A model generated the notes under the pieces. The model searched no databases. It saw only the letters and a program-made list of their open reading frames with translations, and was not told where the DNA came from. 37,887 nt of DNA, taken from contig JAGWBX010000016.1 in the NCBI GenBank assembly GCA_021295655.1, positions 10,576 to 48,462 on the forward strand, in the 5' to 3' direction. Source of the DNA: Candidatus Latescibacterota bacterium. Its GTDB lineage: Bacteria > Latescibacterota > UBA2968 > GCA-2709665. Of this stretch, positions 23,869 to 30,461 are shown piece after piece; positions within the stretch are counted from its first letter, which is position 1; each line of letters opens with the position of its first letter. Position numbers and translations under genes: made by a program.

Positions 23869-26039
23869 CTCCAATACTTCCCTTCCAGCCCGATTTCCTG
23901 CGTCATCCGGTTTGAGATGGCGATGTTTTGCCCGGCTACCGTCAGGCTGTCGCCACGATGGACGAAGGATCTTGCGGGTCGTCCGTCCCGGTATTCGATG
24001 GCGGCCGCGTGGCCCGAGAAGGAAATGTCGTTGGTGGTAACGGTGACGCCGGGGGCGCCGTAGATCACAAGAAGGTGATGGTCTCCTGCGACAATCTTCA
24101 GCGCGCGGGGCAGAACCGGAGATTCTGCGCTTCCATCTACCTCACAGTCGAGCGACGTGACCGTCGCGTCGGGACGCTCGCCTTCATACGGCATCAGGAG
24201 GACGTCAAAGGGGGTAATGGGCTGCTCGACTCCCCATCCTCGAAGGGCGATGAAATACCGGTCCGGCCATGGCGCGGCGGGCGGATCGCCGGAATAGACC
24301 GGGATTTCGCGAACCATTTCCTCCAGGTAATCTATCCCGCTGAATGCGTATTTGAGCTGTCTGGGGTTTGCCGGGGCAGCCAGGATCCCCGCGCGATCAC
24401 CCTCGGCGGAGGCAAACGTATCGTGCATGGCGAAGGGATAGACGCTGTGCAGGTACCAGAGCGCGCTCCTCCGGCGATGGGTGCAGGCCACGGCGTCCGA
24501 GACCAGGAATCCCCACGGCTTGAAGAAGAGGATCCGGCGTTCGATCACGACGCCCGCGCTGGCTTCGTAAGCGCGGTGCCGGCCCGAGAAGTAATCCCAT
24601 GATTCGGTGCTGCCGAACTCGATGTGTTCGCCCCGGATTTCCGGGCGGGCCGAAGGAGCCCCTTCGATGACCACGTGGTTGTGCGCCTGTTCGGAGCGGA
24701 AGTACATGTCCCACGGGGCGTCGTACGGACCGAACCGGGAGACTTCGGCGACAAGGGGCACACCGAAGGCATAGAGGTTGATGTCCAGGATGCCCATGTG
24801 GCTGTGGCCACCCGGCCACTGACCGTGATTGACCAGCATGTACGTGTCCTCCGGTTCCCATCCGGAGCGCATCACGCAGAATTCGCTGGATTCCAGGGTC
24901 ACGCTCCTGAAGTCGGGTTCACGGGGCTCCGAATCGATCGCAACCCGTTTGTGCCGGATGGGCCACAGATACGCCGCGTCGCCAGAGAAGGCGTATGCCT
25001 GATTCAGGAGTCCCGTCCCGTCCATGAAACTTCCGTCGTTGATGCCGGGCATCTCGCCCCCGGGACCGGCCATCTTGAGGAACCAGGCGTAGGCATTCGA
25101 TGTGCGCTCCCGCCAATCGAGCGTCGCCGGCGGCTGGAGGTCCGGGTTGGCTTCGGCCAGAAGGGTGGCTTCTTCCAGGTGGCGCAGGCAACCGCTTCCA
25201 TAGGAGTAGCATCGTTCGCTGTGGCCGCCGTCCGCGTAATAGTCCTTCTCCATGTGCTGTTCGAGGTAGTGCGCGCCGACGGAACGGAAGTCCCCGGACT
25301 CGCGGAATTCCGGCACAAGGAACCCGATCAGAATCATGGCGGAGATGCCATGGACCTGCCAGTTTCCCTCGCGGTAGCCTTTGGCGTTCTGTTCCATGGT
25401 CAGCCACCGGGCCGCGCCCAGGAGCGACTTGAAGAGCAGGCGGACGTGGTCGGGAGATACCAGGTGGCCCATTTCCAGAAGCATGACGGCGTAGAGGAAG
25501 TTCACGAACCTGTGGCTTCTTACGGAGAGACCGAGTTCGTAGAAAACAGGATGCATCCGGCGTGCGCCTGTGATTTCGTGCCGGACGGCGTACCACTGCC
25601 GGAAGATTTCGAGGTAGGCATTGATGTACCGCTCATCGCGCGTGTCCATGGCGGCCCTGGTCAGGCAGTCCATCCAGCCCAGGTAATGGAAGCCGTATTT
25701 GGACTGGTCGCCGAACCAGGCGTTGAACGCGACCGGCCCGGAGAAGTCGATTTCGACCTGTCCGAATCGCCGCCGCCCCCCGTTGACGATGGTGTCCGCC
25801 AGGCCCGGGTTGGCAGCAACCCTGGACGTGAGTTGCTCCGTCGAACCCGCAAAGGGGTTGACCGGAGTGCTCCGGGAGAGGAAATGCCGCCACCAGGCAT
25901 CGAATGCCTCGTCGAATCGTCCCGAATCCGCAGCGCGCCGGACCTCTTCAAGGCCGGGATGGTCGGGATCCAGGGTTTCGAAGAACGAGGCATCCGGGAT
26001 GTGAACGAGTTTATCGGGGAATTCGTCGTGGTGGAACAT
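23865..26039 (-). CDS. Heparinase II/III-fold protein (Hep4)
   Basis: A 724-residue protein, the most classical of the four. The toroid carries N226-W-Q-V-H230 (the N-x3-H layout of Hep1) and Tyr278/Tyr280 in CYSYGSG. The beta-sandwich has GGHSHMG with His412 and His414. This is the residue pattern of alginate/heparin lyase-type enzymes in this fold. There is no signal peptide, which argues for cytoplasmic action on short saccharides. The frame is open upstream to 26123, but the ATG at 26039 (MFHHDEFPDKL) has AAGGG a few bases before it and starts the conserved part. It is followed by the coupled GHL10-like gene. An IS1182-type element lies about 340-430 bp upstream and may have cut it off from its promoter. 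Confidence 0.86.
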   Translation of the reverse strand: MFHHDEFPDKLVHIPDASFFETLDPDHPGLEEVRRAADSGRFDEAFDAWWRHFLSRSTPVNPFAGSTEQLTSRVAANPGLADTIVNGGRRRFGQVEIDFSGPVAFNAWFGDQSKYGFHYLGWMDCLTRAAMDTRDERYINAYLEIFRQWYAVRHEITGARRMHPVFYELGLSVRSHRFVNFLYAVMLLEMGHLVSPDHVRLLFKSLLGAARWLTMEQNAKGYREGNWQVHGISAMILIGFLVPEFRESGDFRSVGAHYLEQHMEKDYYADGGHSERCYSYGSGCLRHLEEATLLAEANPDLQPPATLDWRERTSNAYAWFLKMAGPGGEMPGINDGSFMDGTGLLNQAYAFSGDAAYLWPIRHKRVAIDSEPREPDFRSVTLESSEFCVMRSGWEPEDTYMLVNHGQWPGGHSHMGILDINLYAFGVPLVAEVSRFGPYDAPWDMYFRSEQAHNHVVIEGAPSARPEIRGEHIEFGSTESWDYFSGRHRAYEASAGVVIERRILFFKPWGFLVSDAVACTHRRRSALWYLHSVYPFAMHDTFASAEGDRAGILAAPANPRQLKYAFSGIDYLEEMVREIPVYSGDPPAAPWPDRYFIALRGWGVEQPITPFDVLLMPYEGERPDATVTSLDCEVDGSAESPVLPRALKIVAGDHHLLVIYGAPGVTVTTNDISFSGHAAAIEYRDGRPARSFVHRGDSLTVAGQNIAISNRMTQEIGLEGKYWR

Positions 26040-26216
26040 GAAATGCCCTTTGATAGTCGAAGATGCGTTTGGCGTACTGTCCGGTAGATTGGTCGCCTGA
26101 ACTCGGATGACCAGAAGCAGCAAAAAACAGCGATCAGGTTTCTGTTGTTTGCCAAAACCGCAAATCCATGCGGCGGGCCTTGACGGTTTACTTCACATGG
26201 AACTGGTGGTCTGGGG

Positions 26217-26322
26217 GGTTTTTCCGTGTTGATCCGTCCAGCACTTTAGCATTGGTACTCCTGAGATGTTCGCAGGGTAGCCAAATCACGTTTGCGCCCT
26301 TGAGGTGGTTCACGGAAAAACC
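26217..26322. repeat. 12-bp perfect inverted repeat (GGTTTTTCCGTG) in a 430-bp gap
   Basis: GGTTTTTCCGTG at 26217-26228 and its exact reverse complement at 26311-26322 enclose 82 bp. It lies between Hep4 and the IS transposase. No gene was found in 26040-26469; short frames on both strands there show no recognisable motif. A small hairpin, TCGCCC/GGGCGA, lies just right of it near 26352-26371. Confidence 0.5.
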
Positions 26323-26374
26323 GGCCCCGCGCCGAACGGCGCCCTTCTTTTTCGCCCTTTTTCTTGGGCGAACA

Positions 26375-28078
26375 GAGTGTGTCAAAAGTAATTATAGATT
26401 GTCTATATCGTTGTTCATGCGTACCGTTATGAAGTCCTTGTCGGTCTCCCATCAAAAAGGCGGCACACTATGGATTTCATTCACGGTGAATCAAGAGATC
26501 AAGGCACGTTATTTCCCGAACGTTTGGACGACTATATCGATAAAGATAACCCGGTGCGTTTTGTCGATGTCTTTGTTGATGACCTGGATATGAGCGCCTT
26601 GGGTTTTCAACGCAATGAGCCCGCCTGGACAGGGCGTCGGCCTTATGATCCGCGTGATTTGCTCAAGCTCTACATCTATGGGTATCTCTATCAGATTCGG
26701 TCTTCTCGCAAATTGGATCGTGAGACGCATCGCAATGTGGAAGTGATGTGGCTTCTCAGACGGCTTTGTCCGGACCACAAGACGATTGCCAATTTTCGCA
26801 AAGACAACGCCAACGCCTTTAAAGGGGTCTTTCGGGCGTTCACGGTCGTTTGTCGGCGGTTGTCGCTGTTTGGGGGTGAGTTGATCGCCGTTGACGGCAG
26901 TAAATTCAAAGCTGTCAACGCTCCCCAACGCAATTTTACCAAGGACAAGTTGAAAAGAAGGCTTAAAGAACTCGAAGAAAAGATCGAGCGATATCTTCAA
27001 GAATTAGATGCCGAAGATGCTCAAGATGCACAATCGTCATCATCGGAAGCGGGTCCTTCTATCCAAGAGAAAATACAACGTCTGAAAGCACGAAAAGTGA
27101 CGTATGCGCACTTGCTGGACGACCTTGAGGCGCGTGGCGAGACCCAGGTCTCTCTGACGGATCCGGACAGTCGGGCGATGCCGAAGAGTCCGAAAGCCAA
27201 AGTGGGATACAATGTCCAGGCAGCCACAGACGATAAGCATCATCTCATCGTTGAACAAGATGTGACCAATCAGGCCAATGACAAGGCACAGCTGAGCAAA
27301 ATCAGTATCGGTGCAAAAGCGGCCCTGGACGTGGACGCCTGCAGCGTCGTTGCCGATGGTGGCTATTACGATGGCGACACGATCAAGGCATGCGTTGAGG
27401 AACACATGGTGCCGTATGTGCCCAAACCCGCCACATCCAACAGCAAAAGCAGAGGCTTATATAGTAAGGACGACTTCATCTATGATCCCCAACAGGATCA
27501 TTATTTATGTCCTGCCGGGCAGGTGCTCACCTATGCGTATGACGCAGCGTATCCGAAAAAAACATCCAACCAATCCGTCATCAAGAAACATTACACGACA
27601 TCGGCGTGTAAAACCTGTCCGGTGCGCTCTTTATGCACGACAAACAAGAATGGACGCATTCTCACGCGGCGGGTCGATGAACACCTCTTGGATGAGATGG
27701 CGCAACGTCTGGAAGAAAACCCGGAGGTGCTTCACAAACGACGGGAAATGGTGGAGCATCCCTTCGGCACCCTCAAGTTCTGGTATGGGTATGCCCACTT
27801 TCTTGTCAAAGGCCTGGACAAGGTTAAAGCCGAGTTCTCCCTCATGAGTCTTGCTTACAATATCAAGCGCTCCATCAACCTCGTCGGTGTGCACAAGATG
27901 GTTGACGCCGTCGGCTGAAAAGCTCACCCGACAACGTCTTTCCCGTCAGCCAATGGGTTAAATGCCCAGGTGAGGCACTTCTATGGCCCGTTCTCAAAGA
28001 TCTGCAAAGGACCTCTCGACCGAAGCACCGTTACATGCGCCTTCGCAAGGACCTGGCCTCGATCATTGACACATCCTA
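26375..28078 (+). mobile_element. IS1182-family insertion sequence (ends approximate)
   Basis: A complete transposase gene lies inside. Candidate ends are TGTGTCAA at 26378-26385 and its reverse complement TTGACACA at 28066-28073, each followed outward by similar bases (gagA... versus ...TCCT). The matched arm is short, so the limits and the target duplication are not certain. Base composition inside is clearly lower in GC than the host genes, which fits recent arrival. It sits between the Hep4 operon and the amidase gene. Confidence 0.6.
26470..27918 (+). CDS. IS1182-family DDE transposase
   Basis: A 482-residue intact transposase. The N-terminal part has the family segment YDPRDLLKLYIYGYLYQIRSS (about residues 57-77) and HKTIANFRKDN. 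The first catalytic Asp is in IAVDGSKF, the second in VVADGGYYDG, and the Glu is in REMVEHPFGTLK near residue 425, giving a complete DDE triad. Between them is a helical, charged insert (about residues 150-205). A Cys cluster (YLCPAGQ, CKTCPVRSLC) follows, as is usual in this family. The gene appears active, without frameshift. The ATG at 26470 has a plausible upstream AAAAGG. Codon use differs from the flanking genes. Confidence 0.93.
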   Translation: MDFIHGESRDQGTLFPERLDDYIDKDNPVRFVDVFVDDLDMSALGFQRNEPAWTGRRPYDPRDLLKLYIYGYLYQIRSSRKLDRETHRNVEVMWLLRRLCPDHKTIANFRKDNANAFKGVFRAFTVVCRRLSLFGGELIAVDGSKFKAVNAPQRNFTKDKLKRRLKELEEKIERYLQELDAEDAQDAQSSSSEAGPSIQEKIQRLKARKVTYAHLLDDLEARGETQVSLTDPDSRAMPKSPKAKVGYNVQAATDDKHHLIVEQDVTNQANDKAQLSKISIGAKAALDVDACSVVADGGYYDGDTIKACVEEHMVPYVPKPATSNSKSRGLYSKDDFIYDPQQDHYLCPAGQVLTYAYDAAYPKKTSNQSVIKKHYTTSACKTCPVRSLCTTNKNGRILTRRVDEHLLDEMAQRLEENPEVLHKRREMVEHPFGTLKFWYGYAHFLVKGLDKVKAEFSLMSLAYNIKRSINLVGVHKMVDAVG

Positions 28079-28296
28079 AAGACAAATCTGACCCATCTAC
28101 GATCGTATTGAGAGTTTTTGCACGGTCTCGCGAAACAAGAAAAAGGTCAAGGGAATAGGGGACGTTTGAGGGTGGCAAAGATCCTGACCCACGGGTGGTG
28201 AAACGTTGGTATTTCGACAAGAAGAGCGTAGACAACGCAGCCATACGGGACGAATCTGAGGATGAATGGCAACATGCTTACGGGTCGGGGCACCAG
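27919..28296. other. Gene-poor stretch right of the transposase
   Basis: Holds the probable right end of the IS. Both strands carry frames of only 60-90 codons, and none has a recognisable motif or a good ribosome-binding site. It may contain decayed insertion-sequence remains. No terminator is clear. Confidence 0.4.
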
Positions 28297-29199
28297 TTAC
28301 GGCTGGAAGGGACGCCCGGTTCTCCTCAGGTCTTTCGTGATGCCGATCTGGCAGGTGACGTACGCGTGTTCTCTTCTGAAACCACGGGTATTGAGCTGCC
28401 CCGCGGCGTACCCCGGCCGGGCGTCGCCAATCGTGCCCACAATCAGGTTGGCGTGTTCCACGGTGGTGTCGTAACGGTCTGCAATGAGACCGACCATGTC
28501 CGTCCAGGCGATTTTCAGCGCTTCTTCCCAGTTCGCGCCCATGCCGCTGGTGAGGATCTCGTCCGCGGTTTCCACGACGGGACCGCCCGCGGGAAAGCCT
28601 GACGAGCGATCGAAGCGCAGCGTGAGCGCAGAGTCGATCTCCACGCCGGTGGCGGTGAGTTCGCCGTCGCCCATGCGGGCGTGGACGTCGCCCACGTAGA
28701 AATGGCCGCCGTATTTCTGCGCACGAATATGCACCGTACTGCCGGGACAGATGCTGTTATAGTCCATATTGCCGCCGTGATTCCAGGGTCCCGGGTGTTC
28801 CGAGACGGGCGCGAGCTGCATCACCCCGATCATGGGCCGCACGGGAACCACAAAGTCCGGCGGGAAGTGCAGGAGGCCGTCCCTGACCGGAGCGACCGAA
28901 CGCAGGCTGCCGCGAAACGGTCCGCCGTTGTTGTAATAGCCGTAGGGACCCACTTCGATATCGATGACTTCAATGGAGACCCAGTCGCCGGGTTCGATGC
29001 CCTCGATGAGAAACGTACCCCCCTGGCGCGAACCCCGCGGCGTGGTGGTTTCGGGAATGACGCCGGGCTTCAGGTCGCCGTCGGCGCCGCCGGGTGTTTC
29101 GATGACGAGCGTTTCGCCCGGTTCGATCGTGCCGCGAACCTGGCCGCGTTCAGCGGCTTCGGACCCTGTCAGATAAGGTTTTCGGGTAAACCTGCGCAT
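28297..29199 (-). CDS. Acetamidase/formamidase family protein
   Basis: A 300-residue protein of the FmdA/AmdA family, which hydrolyses formamide, acetamide or related short amides to ammonia and the acid. The family pattern is seen in order: PGETLVIETPGG near the start, GPFRGSL and VPVRPMIGVM in the middle, HGGNMDYNSICPGSTVH, then GGHFYVGDVHARMGDGE, where the metal/catalytic residues of the family lie. Length is close to the usual 300-320. GGAGG is well placed before the ATG at 29199. A strong-looking promoter lies about 260 bp upstream, leaving a long leader with a terminator-like hairpin. Substrate not certain. Confidence 0.9.
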   Translation of the reverse strand: MRRFTRKPYLTGSEAAERGQVRGTIEPGETLVIETPGGADGDLKPGVIPETTTPRGSRQGGTFLIEGIEPGDWVSIEVIDIEVGPYGYYNNGGPFRGSLRSVAPVRDGLLHFPPDFVVPVRPMIGVMQLAPVSEHPGPWNHGGNMDYNSICPGSTVHIRAQKYGGHFYVGDVHARMGDGELTATGVEIDSALTLRFDRSSGFPAGGPVVETADEILTSGMGANWEEALKIAWTDMVGLIADRYDTTVEHANLIVGTIGDARPGYAAGQLNTRGFRREHAYVTCQIGITKDLRRTGRPFQP

Positions 29200-29258
29200 G
29201 GGAATCCTCCTGTTCTGAGACGCGGAGACGCATCCGCAACCGCCGTTACCAGCCCGTT

Positions 29259-29288
29259 AAAAAAGCCCATCCGGGCCACGTCCGGCCC
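29259..29288 (-). terminator. Terminator-like hairpin inside the amidase leader
   Basis: On the minus strand GGGCC-ggacgt-GGCCC is followed by GGATGGGC and six T. A shorter stem, GCCC-ggat-GGGC, directly precedes the T-run. It lies between the promoter at 29459-29487 and the amidase ATG, so it could attenuate transcription. The stems are short. Confidence 0.4.
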
Positions 29289-29458
29289 TTGCGGTCGAAA
29301 TACTGCGTTGCGCTCCCTCGCCTGCAGAGCGACTTTATCGATAGGACTGTTGCGCGGCCGCGCCCGGGCGTTCCCCGGTGGCCTTCCCGGGTAGCGCGAT
29401 GTCCCGGTCGAAACTGAAAACGCGTACAAATTGCTTGTATTTCCATTCCGGGTGAGCA

Positions 29459-29487
29459 ATAATAGGGATTGGCAAAGGGAGCGTCAA
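29459..29487 (-). promoter_or_regulatory. Sigma70-like promoter for the amidase gene
   Basis: TTGACG (5 of 6) at 29482-29487, a 17-bp spacer and TATTAT (5 of 6) at 29459-29464 on the minus strand. The expected transcript begins near 29452 and would have a leader of about 250 bases. Confidence 0.6.
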
Positions 29488-29525
29488 GGTCTTGCGGCAG
29501 GGTCTTCCGAACAGGAAAAGCAGGC

Positions 29526-30305
29526 ATGCGGATCGATGCGCATATGCACGTGGCCGGTAGCCTGGCGAGCGTGGGCTGGCGGGGAAGGTGGACCGACGAC
29601 CGCGACGTGATCGAAGCGGCGGAACGACTGGAGATCGATCAGCTTTGCTGCTCAATACCGATTCAGGGATTGAAAGACCCCCGACCGGACGGAATGAGGG
29701 AGGTGAACGACAGCGTCCTGCACGCCGTGCGGCGGTTTCCCGGACGCATTCTGGGATACGCGTTTCTGGATCCGCGTTTCCAGAACGAAGCAAGAGATGA
29801 AATTGACCGGTGTATTGTGAAGCACGGTATGATGGGCGTGAAGCTCTATAACCAATGCATGTGCTGGGACCCACTGGTGTTGCCGATTGTGGAGCGGTCC
29901 ATCGATCTGGGCGTGCCGATTCTTCACCACGGGGGAAAGCAGACGCCCGTGTCCGGCAGGGCGTGGCAGACGCACCGCTCGGACAGCGGGGACTTCGCGC
30001 GGCTGGCGCGACTGTATCCCGAAGCCACCATAATAGAGGGTCACCCGATTGTGGGAGACTGGGAGTGGGCGATCAAGACACTGCGGGATGTCCCGAACGT
30101 CTACGTGGATACCAGCGGAAGCCTGAACGACGACGGATTTATCGAGATGGCGGTGCGACAGTTGGGGGCAGCCCGCGTGCTGTTTGCGACGGATGTGTCA
30201 ATGGAGGCCGGGGTGGGCAAAGTGCTGGGAGCGGCGATCACGGCGCGGCAGCGCAAGGAAATCTTCGGAGAAAATATGAAACGAATTATGCGGCAGCGAG
30301 TGTAA
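29526..30305 (+). CDS. Amidohydrolase-type TIM-barrel hydrolase or decarboxylase
   Basis: A 259-residue protein of the amidohydrolase_2 group. The metal-binding H6-x-H8 lies in MRIDAHMHV, a later His pair in ILHHGGK and EGHPIVG, and the catalytic Asp in VLFATDVSM. Members are hydrolases (lactonases, amidases) or decarboxylases of aromatic or sugar-derived acids. The start at 29526 follows AGGAAAAGCAGG; a TTG at 29469 would add 19 residues and is not preferred. It is divergent from the acetamidase gene (326-bp gap holding the leader and its promoter). Substrate not known. It ends 18 bp before the promoter of the next gene. Confidence 0.87.
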   Translation: MRIDAHMHVAGSLASVGWRGRWTDDRDVIEAAERLEIDQLCCSIPIQGLKDPRPDGMREVNDSVLHAVRRFPGRILGYAFLDPRFQNEARDEIDRCIVKHGMMGVKLYNQCMCWDPLVLPIVERSIDLGVPILHHGGKQTPVSGRAWQTHRSDSGDFARLARLYPEATIIEGHPIVGDWEWAIKTLRDVPNVYVDTSGSLNDDGFIEMAVRQLGAARVLFATDVSMEAGVGKVLGAAITARQRKEIFGENMKRIMRQRV

Positions 30306-30323
30306 CAGTTTAAAAGGAACCGC

Positions 30324-30351
30324 TTGACGGCAGTGCTTTTTTGCTTATATT
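30324..30351 (+). promoter_or_regulatory. Sigma70-like promoter before the radical SAM gene
   Basis: TTGACG at 30324-30329, a 16-bp spacer and TATATT at 30346-30351. The spacer ends in TTTTTTGCT, much as the tig promoter spacer ends in CATTTGCT. The transcript would start near 30358. Confidence 0.6.
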
Positions 30352-30379
30352 CTCTTTGCTTCACTATTGAAGGATCGCA

Positions 30380-30445
30380 ATGGCCACGTTCAACTGCCGG
30401 AAGATGGCGTGGCACAGTGTGGCATCCCATTCGATTGGGCAATGA
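30380..30445 (+). CDS. Possible 21-residue leader peptide upstream of the radical SAM gene
   Basis: ATG at 30380 has AAGGA five bases before it and opens a frame MATFNCRKMAWHSVASHSIG plus Q, ended by TGA at 30443-30445. It lies between the promoter and the main gene start at 30462. It has a good ribosome-binding site but is short and unsupported by homology, so it may be a regulatory leader or chance. Confidence 0.3.
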   Translation: MATFNCRKMAWHSVASHSIGQ

Positions 30446-30461
30446 TTGAAGGGATCTCCAG

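Noticed and set aside
24624-26087. A 487-codon plus-strand frame across Hep4
   Set aside because: Antisense of a recognisable heparinase-fold gene; no start signal.
28079-28296. Small genes right of the IS element
   Set aside because: Frames of 60-90 codons on both strands overlap each other and lack motifs and ribosome-binding sites.
29200-29452. Guanidine-type (ykkC) riboswitch in the amidase leader
   Set aside because: The conserved ykkC segments could not be found by eye; only the generic promoter and hairpin layout is supported.
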